A stretch of 12,081 bases of DNA from an uncultured Gemmatimonadales bacterium (GTDB lineage Bacteria; Gemmatimonadota; Gemmatimonadetes; Longimicrobiales; Gaopeijiaceae), in the NCBI GenBank assembly GCA_937982605.1, contig CALJLC010000054.1, positions 1-12,081 on the forward strand. The letters are read 5' to 3'. This document shows, in pieces, positions 1 to 6,723 of the stretch. The position numbers and the translations under genes were made by a program. The notes below the pieces were generated by a model. The model saw nothing but the letters and a program-made list of their open reading frames with translations, had not been told where the DNA came from and ran no database searches. Numbering within the stretch: the stretch's first letter is position 1; each line of letters opens with the position of its first letter.

Positions 1-2
1 TG

Positions 3-1601
3 GGCGTCGTCGTCGTGATCAGCGGAGCCGGCGGCTACTACGCCTACCGCGCGTACGACTACGTGGAGCACGACAACGAGTTCTGTTTCTCCTGCCACCT
101 GATGCAGGAGCCGTACGAGCTCTTCGCGCAGAGCGCCCACCGCGGGCTCGGGTGCAAGGCGTGCCATCAGCCCAACATGCTCGAGCGCAGCTCGATGGGT
201 CTCACGGGGGTGCTCGTGAACCCGGACACGATCTCGGTGCACGCGGACGTCCCGAACGACCTGTGCGCCGACTGTCACATCAACGGGGACCCGGAGCGGT
301 GGCGTCAGGTGGCCGCCTCGTCGGGACACAGGATCCACCTCGAGTCGACCGACTCGGCGCTCCAGGGACTCCAGTGCGTCGAGTGTCACTCCTCGTCGCT
401 GCACCAGTTCACCGCGGCCGACGAGACGTGCGCCCAGTCCGGCTGCCACACGGACAGCGACGTGCGGCTCGGCGCGATGAGCGACCTCACGATCCACTGC
501 GCGGCGTGTCACGGCTTCAGCGCCCCGGCGCCCGACGTGGAGTCCGCCCTGGCCTCGATCGCCCCGGATCGGGACACCTGTCTGAGCTGCCACGCCATGC
601 GCGTGCTCGTGGAGATGCCCGACGACGATCCCCACGACGCCGTCTGCAGCTCCTGCCACAATCCGCACGAGCAGGAGACGCCCGCCGAAGCGGTCTCCTC
701 CTGTGCCACGGCCGACTGCCACTCCGACCCGCGGGCGCTCACGCCCTTCCACGAAGGGCTGGACGACGACGTCGCCGCGGATTGCCTGTACTGCCACCGG
801 GCGCACGACTTCCACGTCGACGGGTCGGACTGCACCGCGTGCCACCAGGACATCCTCGAGGACGACCCGGCGGTTCGGCGCTCGGCGGCCGCGGGCCGTC
901 CGGCGGGAGAGATCCGACGTCTCGCCGCGGGCGCCGGCCTCCTGCACGGCTCGGAGGCGCCGACGCCGTTCCATTCGTGGGGCTACCCGCTGGCGACCCC
1001 GGCGCAGGCGCTCGACTTCCGTCATTCCGAGCACCCGACGGTCGCGTGCGTCGACTGCCACGCGAGCACCGCGGCCCACGGTACCGTCACGGTGACGACG
1101 ATCACCGACTGCCGGCGCTGTCATCACCAGGGCGAGCGCGTGGCCGCGGACGGCTGTGCTTCCTGTCACGCGAGTGCCGAGGCCACGGCCGAGCCGTACG
1201 CCGTGAGGACGTCGTTCTCGCTCTCGGCCGGGGCGACGCGCTCGCGACCGGTGGACTTCACGCACGCGCCCCACGCGTCGGTGGACTGCGCCACGTGTCA
1301 CACGGAGGGCCTCGAGCTCTCTGCGGCGGCCACCGACTGCGCGAGCTGCCACGAGGAGCACCACGCACCCGAGGCCACCACGTGCCGGTCGTGCCACGTC
1401 GAGGCGCCGGAGGGCAGTCACGTGGTCGAGACGGCACACGTCACCTGTGCGGGCGTCGGCTGCCACACCGAAGGGCCGTTCGACGATCCCCCGCGGACCC
1501 GCGAGGTCTGCCTGGTCTGCCACCAGGATCTCGTCGACCACCGTCCGGAAGGCGACTGCGCCGAGTGCCACGCGCTGACCGACCCGGGCGCGCCGTGGTG
1601 A
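3..1601 (+). CDS. NapC/NirT-headed multihaem cytochrome c with 20 haem motifs (5' partial)
   Basis: The reading frame is open to the left edge and the first codons (G-V-V-V-V-I-S-G-A-G-G-Y-Y) look like the end of a membrane helix, so the true start lies upstream; the GTG at 15 is probably not it. The opening part resembles NapC/NirT quinol dehydrogenases: a helix, then CFSCH-L-M, then a G-CKACH motif. There are 17 CXXCH and 3 CX4CH motifs. The CX4CH motifs lie at about 429-449, 702-722 and 1446-1466. A haem-free stretch of about 65 residues (roughly 855-1046) separates 11 N-terminal from 9 C-terminal haems. The distal lobe repeats an F-x-H-x-x-H-x-x-V-x-C-x-x-CH pattern typical of cytochrome c3/c7-like units. 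Inferred role: take electrons from the membrane quinone pool and carry them across the periplasm to the barrel encoded next. The stop overlaps the next start. The cytochrome identity is certain; the partner and redox substrate are inferred. Confidence 0.93.
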   Translation, partial: GVVVVISGAGGYYAYRAYDYVEHDNEFCFSCHLMQEPYELFAQSAHRGLGCKACHQPNMLERSSMGLTGVLVNPDTISVHADVPNDLCADCHINGDPERWRQVAASSGHRIHLESTDSALQGLQCVECHSSSLHQFTAADETCAQSGCHTDSDVRLGAMSDLTIHCAACHGFSAPAPDVESALASIAPDRDTCLSCHAMRVLVEMPDDDPHDAVCSSCHNPHEQETPAEAVSSCATADCHSDPRALTPFHEGLDDDVAADCLYCHRAHDFHVDGSDCTACHQDILEDDPAVRRSAAAGRPAGEIRRLAAGAGLLHGSEAPTPFHSWGYPLATPAQALDFRHSEHPTVACVDCHASTAAHGTVTVTTITDCRRCHHQGERVAADGCASCHASAEATAEPYAVRTSFSLSAGATRSRPVDFTHAPHASVDCATCHTEGLELSAAATDCASCHEEHHAPEATTCRSCHVEAPEGSHVVETAHVTCAGVGCHTEGPFDDPPRTREVCLVCHQDLVDHRPEGDCAECHALTDPGAPW

Positions 1602-3049
1602 GCGCGGGCCGCCCGGGAGGCGCGAGCCGCCAGGCGCTCTTCGGCGGGCCGGGCTCGGGCGCGCGCCTCCTCCCGTTCGTGGCGGCGCTCGCCTCGGCGC
1701 TCGGTCCCACGGCGCTCGGCGCCCAGGAGCTCGGCTTCCGCGGCTGGGCCGGCAGCAACGTGCAGGCCGTGCGCATGCGGCCGCTGGAAGCCGATCCCGA
1801 CGGGTGCGTTTCCGGAGTGCAGTGCTACACGCCGATCGGGAAGCGCACCGCGTTCGCCGCCACGCAGGACGTGAGCTTCACCGCCTGGGGGTTCGGCGTG
1901 ACGGGGTTGTCGGCGACCGTCCATCTGCGCGGCCGGGCCGGGCTCGGCGCGGACTTCGCCTGGCCGCGTGCCGACGATCCCTTCGACGCGCTGCTCGGGT
2001 ACGCGCAGCTCGTCCGTGGCGGCTGGACGGTCCGGCTGGGTCGGCAGGAGGTGCGCTCCGGGCTCGGCTTCTCGTCGTTCGACGGAGGGAGCGCGGAGGT
2101 GCGGCTGGGTCCGGCGGAGATCGAGGGCTACGCGGGACGAAGCCTGGCGAGGGGGCTGCGGGATCCGGCGAACGAAGCGCTGGCCGGGCTCGAGGACTTC
2201 GTGCCGGACGAGAGCGTCTGGCTCTTCGGCGGTGCCCTGCGCGGGCGGGCGCGCTCGGGATCGATGACGCTTCGATACCAGCGGGAGCTCCTGGCGGATC
2301 GGTCGGGGCTGGCGTCCGAGCGGGCGTCGCTCGACGGTCGGACCACGATCTCGGGTGGCGGCCTCAGCGGGCGCGCGGACTGGCACTTCGGGCTCGGTCG
2401 CCCGGGCATGGCGCACCTGACGGCGTCTACTTCGGTGGGCGCGCGCTGGCTGCTGTCGGCGACCGCGCGCCGCTACGTGCCGTACTTCTCGCTCTCGACG
2501 ATCTGGGGCTTCTTCGAGCCGGTGGCGTATCACGAGGCCCGGCTGCGCGTGTCGTGGTCGGCGACGTCGAATCTGGGGCTGTGGGCGGCGGGGGGGTGGA
2601 GGAAGTACGGAGACACCCGCACCGTCGTGGTGCTCAGCTCCATCGAAGACACCGGCTGGCGGGGCGAGGCGGGCGTGGTCTGGACGCCGGCTCCGGCGTG
2701 GACCGTCGACGGCGGCTGGGGGCTCGAGTGGGGCCCCGGCGGCTTCCTGCACTCGGCGGACGCGTCGGTGCGCTGGACGTTCACCGAGAGATTCTCGGCG
2801 TCGGTGGCCGGCACCTCGTTCCAGCAGATCGAGCAGTACCGTCTGGGGGACGGCCGCGCGTGGGGCGGCAATCTCGGCTTCGACGCGGAGCTGACGGAGC
2901 GCTTCACCTTCCGGGCGGGCGGATCGGTGATCCGTCACACCACGAGCAACGACGGAATCGAGACCCCCTGGAACCAGATGCGGGCCTGGTCTTCGCTGCG
3001 GGTCACCCTCGGGTGGGACCCGGGGCGTGCCAGGCGGCGGCGGAGGTGA
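1598..3049 (+). CDS. Outer-membrane beta-barrel protein of the cytochrome operon
   Basis: The chosen start is GTG 1598, whose bases overlap the TGA of the preceding cytochrome; GTG 1595 is equally possible. No Shine-Dalgarno is visible, so translational coupling is likely. The product is about 483 residues. A long basic n-region precedes a hydrophobic segment (about residues 24-41) and a signal-peptidase site near A-Q-E (residues 42-44). The mature part is rich in Gly, Ser, Arg and aromatics with alternating hydrophobic and polar residues, as in transmembrane beta-strands. No haem motif is present. Two cysteines (about residues 70 and 76) are spaced C-x5-C, unlike the CXXC described near the N-terminus of MtrB. 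Sandwiched between two multihaem cytochromes, it probably forms the outer-membrane sheath through which one of them passes electrons. No clear sequence similarity to MtrB/PioB can be claimed. The C-terminus ends in a short arginine-rich tail after the last predicted strand. Confidence 0.82.
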   Translation: MSAGRPGGASRQALFGGPGSGARLLPFVAALASALGPTALGAQELGFRGWAGSNVQAVRMRPLEADPDGCVSGVQCYTPIGKRTAFAATQDVSFTAWGFGVTGLSATVHLRGRAGLGADFAWPRADDPFDALLGYAQLVRGGWTVRLGRQEVRSGLGFSSFDGGSAEVRLGPAEIEGYAGRSLARGLRDPANEALAGLEDFVPDESVWLFGGALRGRARSGSMTLRYQRELLADRSGLASERASLDGRTTISGGGLSGRADWHFGLGRPGMAHLTASTSVGARWLLSATARRYVPYFSLSTIWGFFEPVAYHEARLRVSWSATSNLGLWAAGGWRKYGDTRTVVVLSSIEDTGWRGEAGVVWTPAPAWTVDGGWGLEWGPGGFLHSADASVRWTFTERFSASVAGTSFQQIEQYRLGDGRAWGGNLGFDAELTERFTFRAGGSVIRHTTSNDGIETPWNQMRAWSSLRVTLGWDPGRARRRRR

Positions 3050-3053
3050 TCGG

Positions 3054-4556
3054 ATGACCGCGCGCGCGTCGGGATCCGGTGCCCGCACGGGGGGACCCTT
3101 GAACCCGGCCGGCCCGGTCCGGGCCGGCGCGGTGGCGGGCGCGGCCGTGCTGCTGCTCGTCTCCGCGGGGCTGCTCGCGGCTCGCCAGGAGGCGACCTTC
3201 CCGCACGAGGACCACCAGGGGCTCTTCCCCGTGTGCACCGGGTGTCACCAGATGCAGGGCGCGGACCCGACCGCGTTCTATCCGCAGCCGGCTCAGTGCG
3301 TCGGCTGTCACGACGGCGTCGCGGAGGAGCGCGTCGCCTGGACGGCGCCGACGCGGGGGCCGAGCAACGTCGTCTTCGACCATGGTGCGCACGCGGCGGA
3401 GCTGCAGGCCGCCGGAGATCCGGCCGCCACCTGCGAGTCGTGTCACTCGGCGGCCGACGGCGAGCGCATGAGCGTGGACGGCACCGAGCGACTCGACGGC
3501 TGCTTCGCGTGCCACGCGCACGAGCGCGACGAGCACTACGCGCAGGTCCCGGCGGGGAGCCCGCCGGAGGCGGACGACTGCGCCTCGTGTCACGTGCCGC
3601 TGGCCGAGTCGGCGTTCGGGCTCGAGCGGCTGAACGGCCTCCCCGTTCCGGCCGATCACGAGGGCACCGACTTCCTCGCGGCCGTGCACGGCCTCTCCGC
3701 CGACGCCGACGTCGGGCGCTGCGCCACCTGCCACACCGCGGACCGGTGCGCGGCGTGCCACGTCGACGCGGACCGGCCGCAGATCGCCGCCGTGCCCGCC
3801 GCCCCGCCGGGCATGCCGATCCCCGAGTGGACGGCGAGCTACCCGGAGCCCGAGAGCCACGGGCAGCCGTCGTGGGAGTCGATCCACGCACCCGGACCGT
3901 CGGGCGCCACCGAGTGCTCGACGTGCCACACGCGGGACGACTGCCTTTCGTGCCACCTGCCCCCCGCGCCGGAGGTCGTCGACGCCCACCCGTCGCGTGC
4001 GGAGTCGGCGGCTCCCGGGGTCGTCCTCGACGTCGAGACGCCGCCCTCGCACGCGTCCGCCTTCTTCATGGGGGCGCACGGCAACCTCGCCGCGGCCGAG
4101 CCGGGCACCTGCGCCACCTGCCACACGGAGTCGTACTGCGCGTCGTGCCACGACGGCCCCGCGGACGGCGGCTACCATCCGACGAGCTTCTCGTGGCGCC
4201 ACGCCGCCGAGGCGTGGGGACAGGAGCAGGAGTGCGCCACCTGCCACAGCACGGCGGCCTTCTGCCGGGAGTGCCACGAGGAAAGCGGGCTGGGGAGCTC
4301 GGGCCGCCTCGGGGCCGGATACCACGACGCCGAGCCGGTCTGGCTGCTGCGTCACGGCGGACCCGCGCGGCAGAACCTGGAGAGCTGCGCCTCCTGTCAC
4401 GCCCAGCGGGACTGCGTCCAGTGCCACGGCGTGCTGGGGGCGTTCTCGGTCAGCCCGCACACCCCCGACTTCGATGCCGCGGCCGCGTGGGCGCGGAGCC
4501 CGCGCACGTGCATCGCCTGTCACACCTCCAACCCCCTCGGCGGAGGAGGCCCATGA
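3054..4556 (+). CDS. Membrane-anchored multihaem cytochrome c with 16 haem motifs
   Basis: The start is ATG 3054, with GGAGG at 3042-3046 seven bases upstream; it lies 4 bp after the barrel gene. The 500-residue product has one N-terminal hydrophobic segment (about residues 24-43), either a signal anchor or a signal peptide, then 16 CXXCH motifs. Ten of these form five close pairs, CXXCH-x4/5-CXXCH, at about residues 223-236, 288-301, 353-366, 394-408 and 445-458. An aromatic-x-x-x-H lies some 10-15 residues before several pairs, which could supply distal axial histidines. The remaining motifs, mostly in the N-terminal third, are spaced singly. This is an elongated haem-wire design. It probably works with the barrel and the NapC-headed cytochrome; whether it is periplasmic or exported to the cell surface cannot be told. 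Its stop overlaps the start of the next gene (ATGA). Confidence 0.92.
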   Translation: MTARASGSGARTGGPLNPAGPVRAGAVAGAAVLLLVSAGLLAARQEATFPHEDHQGLFPVCTGCHQMQGADPTAFYPQPAQCVGCHDGVAEERVAWTAPTRGPSNVVFDHGAHAAELQAAGDPAATCESCHSAADGERMSVDGTERLDGCFACHAHERDEHYAQVPAGSPPEADDCASCHVPLAESAFGLERLNGLPVPADHEGTDFLAAVHGLSADADVGRCATCHTADRCAACHVDADRPQIAAVPAAPPGMPIPEWTASYPEPESHGQPSWESIHAPGPSGATECSTCHTRDDCLSCHLPPAPEVVDAHPSRAESAAPGVVLDVETPPSHASAFFMGAHGNLAAAEPGTCATCHTESYCASCHDGPADGGYHPTSFSWRHAAEAWGQEQECATCHSTAAFCRECHEESGLGSSGRLGAGYHDAEPVWLLRHGGPARQNLESCASCHAQRDCVQCHGVLGAFSVSPHTPDFDAAAAWARSPRTCIACHTSNPLGGGGP

Positions 4557-4930
4557 GCCGCATGCGCGGGACCCGTCTCGGGCTGGCCATGACGTGCGCC
4601 GCGGCGATCGCCGTGGCGGGGTGCCGTCCGGACGACCAGCGGACGGACTCCGTGGACCCGGGCGCGGGCATACAGGACCGGGCCCGATGGTCGGAAGCCA
4701 TGCGCGAGCACATCGACGCCGGAAACGCCGCGGTCAGGGCGGACTCGTTCGCCGTGGCCGCCGAGCACTTCCGGGCCGCCACCGAGCTCGAGCCCGACGT
4801 TGCGGCCGGCTGGTTCGGGCTGTATCTGGCCGAGCAGGGGCTCGGCGACGTCGACGCCGCGGCGGAGGCGCTGGAACGGGCCCGTGCGATCGCGTCGGGG
4901 GCGAGCCTCATTCACGAGGAGGGACGGTGA
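4553..4930 (+). CDS. Small TPR lipoprotein of the cytochrome operon
   Basis: ATG 4553 overlaps the stop of the 16-haem cytochrome as ATGA, with a purine-rich GGAGGAGG at 4542-4549. The 125-residue product has a basic N-terminus, a hydrophobic core and a V-A-G-C lipobox, with the lipidated cysteine at residue 24. After a polar linker, residues about 51-118 form two tetratricopeptide-like helical pairs, recognisable from A-x-x-x-F-R-A-A-x-E-L-E-P and the following A-A-x-A-L-E-R-A. No haem motif or catalytic residue is seen. Conserved position within a cytochrome operon suggests a scaffold or assembly factor for the complex; this is inference. It is translationally coupled on both sides. Confidence 0.85.
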   Translation: MSRMRGTRLGLAMTCAAAIAVAGCRPDDQRTDSVDPGAGIQDRARWSEAMREHIDAGNAAVRADSFAVAAEHFRAATELEPDVAAGWFGLYLAEQGLGDVDAAAEALERARAIASGASLIHEEGR

Positions 4931-5385
4931 GCCGGCGATTCCTCGTGGTGGTCCTGGCGCTCGGCGTCGCGCTCACCGCGTGCTCGAAGAAGGAGTTCGA
5001 GCCGCCCGACCGGGAGGCCCGCATCCAGGACGCCGAGACCCGTTTCTCGGCGCTGGTGTGGGACACGATCGCGTGGCAGAGCGAAGAGCAGCGCGCGCTG
5101 GCGGGCAACGAGGTCTTCGCGGCCAGGTGCCGCAACTGCCACGGCCCCCTGGGGCGGGGCGGCACCGAGTACGCGGCGAGCCGGGGTGTCGACGTTCCCT
5201 CTCTCGTGGAGCCGGAGTGGCGGATGGCCGGCAGACCGGACTCGGTCCGCCACCGCGTCTTCGTCGGACACGTGGCGGGCATGCCCACATGGGGCGTCGC
5301 GGGGATCACCCAACGCGACATCGACGCGGTCTCCTTCTACCTGCTCGAGTCGCTGCGTCCGGAGGTGCTGGGCGGAGGGCCGTAG
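4927..5385 (+). CDS. Monohaem cytochrome c lipoprotein
   Basis: GTG 4927 overlaps the TPR gene's stop (GTGA), with GAGGAGGG at 4916-4923. The 152-residue product has a short signal with L-T-A-C lipobox (Cys 19), an E/R-rich linker, and a class I cytochrome c domain. That domain carries a single CRNCH (residues 68-72) and a G-M-P-T-W-G motif whose Met 119 is the likely sixth haem ligand. The C-terminal helix (D-I-D-A-V-S-F-Y-L) fits the fold. His/Met coordination normally gives a higher potential than the bis-His haems expected in the upstream multihaem proteins. It could therefore be an electron entry or exit partner for the conduit, or a link to a terminal oxidase. It is the last gene of the operon; a GC-rich gap follows. 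Confidence 0.9.
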   Translation: MSRRFLVVVLALGVALTACSKKEFEPPDREARIQDAETRFSALVWDTIAWQSEEQRALAGNEVFAARCRNCHGPLGRGGTEYAASRGVDVPSLVEPEWRMAGRPDSVRHRVFVGHVAGMPTWGVAGITQRDIDAVSFYLLESLRPEVLGGGP

Positions 5386-5409
5386 GGGGCGGAGGGCGGG
5401 GGGCCGGTC

Positions 5410-5430
5410 GCGGGGGGAGTCCCCACCCGC
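5410..5430 (+). terminator. Possible GC-rich hairpin after the cytochrome operon
   Basis: GCGGG at 5410-5414 pairs with CCCGC at 5426-5430. An inner GGG/CCC extends it past a single bulged A, with an AGTC loop. It lies 25 bp after the last cytochrome stop in a 132-bp gene-free gap. No T-run follows, so termination is uncertain; such hairpins also arise by chance in sequence this GC-rich. Confidence 0.3.
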
Positions 5431-5517
5431 GCCGGAGGGGGATTCCGGGCAGCGGGCCGGCCGGGGCCGGTTCGAGATTCCGACGGTGACCCCAGCTCCC
5501 CTGCGGAGGATCCGGCC

Positions 5518-5970
5518 ATGTCTCCCGAAGCCTTCGGCGCCGAAATCGTACAGCGGGACCACTTCCGCTTCGACGTGACCTTCGACGACGAGGCGTGGGC
5601 GCCGATCGTGGTCGACGAACCCGAGCCCCTGGGCACCGCGGCGGGTCCCAACGCGTCCCGGCTGCTGGCGGCGGCGGTGGGCAACTGCCTGGGCGCGAGC
5701 CTCCTGCTGTGCCTGGAGAAGGCGCGTGTCGGCCTCACGGGACTGCGGGCCCACGTCGAGGGCGCGCTCGAGCGGAACGAGCGGGGACGCCTGCGCATCG
5801 CCGGGATCCGGGTGGTGCTGAGCCCCACGCTCGACGCGGAGCCGACGAGCCGCTACGCACGCTGCCTCGACCTCTTCGAGGACTTCTGCATCGTCACGCA
5901 GAGCGTCCGGGAGGGGATCGACGTGGAGGTGACGGTGGAGCCGAGCCTGGCGGTGTCCGTGGCAGGTTGA
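5518..5970 (+). CDS. OsmC-family protein
   Basis: ATG 5518 is preceded by GGAGGA at 5505-5510 with seven bases of spacing. The 150-residue product matches the OsmC/Ohr fold in length and layout. An N-terminal strand region is followed by G-P-N-A-S-R-L-L-A-A-A-V-G-N-C with Cys 57 on the central helix, and a second conserved cysteine, Cys 124, in D-F-C-I-V-T-Q-S-V. In characterised members this pair reduces organic hydroperoxides through a thiol-disulfide cycle. Two more cysteines (65 and 116) are present. There is no signal peptide, so it is cytoplasmic. Ohr and OsmC proper cannot be told apart here, and the YhfA-like branch is also possible. It stands alone between the cytochrome operon and a tRNA gene. 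Confidence 0.85.
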   Translation: MSPEAFGAEIVQRDHFRFDVTFDDEAWAPIVVDEPEPLGTAAGPNASRLLAAAVGNCLGASLLLCLEKARVGLTGLRAHVEGALERNERGRLRIAGIRVVLSPTLDAEPTSRYARCLDLFEDFCIVTQSVREGIDVEVTVEPSLAVSVAG

Positions 5971-5994
5971 CCCCGACCGGGCCAGGGGTAGCTT
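5967..5994 (+). promoter_or_regulatory. Candidate sigma70-type promoter for tRNA-Lys
   Basis: TTGACC (5967-5972) and TAGCTT (5989-5994) are separated by 16 bp and lie 36 bp upstream of the tRNA, overlapping the end of the OsmC gene. The -35 is five of six to TTGACA; the -10 is weaker. Predicted start of transcription is near 6001. Confidence 0.45.
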
Positions 5995-6030
5995 TCAGGG
6001 CTCCGCACGGCATCGCCGACCGCGGAGAAC

Positions 6031-6103
<73 letters not shown>

Positions 6104-6124
6104 CTGAAAGCAGGGAGACAGGTT

Positions 6125-6156
6125 ACGGCCTCTCGGAGATGGCTCCGGGGGGCCGT
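6125..6156 (+). terminator. Strong hairpin downstream of tRNA-Lys
   Basis: ACGGCCTCTCGG (6125-6136) pairs over 12 positions (two G-U) with CCGGGGGGCCGT (6145-6156), leaving an 8-nt loop. It begins 22 bp after the tRNA and is followed by TCTCGTT, a modest T-rich tail. It is a good candidate for an intrinsic terminator. The remaining 130 bp up to the YkgJ-type gene show no convincing gene; only poor promoter-like matches are seen there. Confidence 0.6.
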
Positions 6157-6286
6157 TCTCGTTCCATCCCGTGCCGTTCCCCGGATACGGGTCGGGAGAA
6201 GACCGTTTGCACGGGTCGGCCGATACGCGCCATCATCGCCGCGCCTCCCGAACTTCCGTGCAACCGAGCGAACCCCGAGCGGCCCG

Positions 6287-6712
6287 TTGACCGAACCGCC
6301 CCGCACGTGCGGCTCCTGCTCCGCCTGCTGCAGCGTGCTCGGCGTGCCGGAGCTCGAGAAGCGCGTCGGCGAACCGTGTGCGCACGTCTGCAGCTCGGGC
6401 TGCGGGATCTACGCGGACCGACCGGGCTCCTGTCGGACGTTCGAGTGCCAGTGGCTGCGCGGTCTCCTGGAGGTCGACGGCTCCGTCGACCCGGCGCTGC
6501 GGCCGGACGCGTGCGGCGTGATCTTCGACTACCAGCCGCGGACGCCGAGAGGGGATGTGTACGTGGCGTGGGAGGTGGTGCCCGGCGCGGCGTCCTCGGA
6601 ACCGGCGAAGCGGATCCTCGAGGGCCTGGAAGAGCGCTTCCCGGTCATCGTCATGCGTGCGCGGGCGTCCGGCGGGACCTCCGGTCTGGATCATCCGTTC
6701 GCCGACGGGTAG
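6287..6712 (+). CDS. YkgJ-family cysteine-cluster protein
   Basis: The only in-frame start before the first motif is TTG 6287, which lacks a clear Shine-Dalgarno, so the start is uncertain. The 141-residue product opens with C-G-S-C-S-A-C-C (Cys 8, 11, 14, 15), the CxxCxxCC signature of the YkgJ/UPF0153 family. Further conserved cysteines follow in S-S-G-C-G-I-Y and R-P-G-S-C-R-T-F-E-C. Family members are thought to bind zinc or an iron-sulfur cluster through these cysteines; their biochemical role is not settled. No signal peptide is seen. It ends 11 bp before the DsbA/FrnE-like selenoprotein candidate and is probably co-transcribed with it. That may point to a shared link with thiol or metal chemistry, which is inference. 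Confidence 0.82.
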   Translation: MTEPPRTCGSCSACCSVLGVPELEKRVGEPCAHVCSSGCGIYADRPGSCRTFECQWLRGLLEVDGSVDPALRPDACGVIFDYQPRTPRGDVYVAWEVVPGAASSEPAKRILEGLEERFPVIVMRARASGGTSGLDHPFADG

Positions 6713-6723
6713 CCTGGAGAACC

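Noticed and set aside
152..1597. N-terminal extension of the barrel gene over the first cytochrome
   Set aside because: The extension is an Arg/Pro/Gly-rich shadow frame of the 20-haem gene; the signal peptide places the true start near 1598.
1418..4523. Long minus-strand ORFs (over 500 codons) opposite the barrel and the 16-haem cytochrome
   Set aside because: Arg/Ala/Pro-rich antisense frames kept open by high GC; no domain, signal or ribosome binding site, and they oppose strongly supported genes.
6207..6236. Promoter TTGCAC with CATCAT upstream of the YkgJ-type gene
   Set aside because: Only three of six and four of six matches with an 18-bp spacer; not distinguishable from chance.
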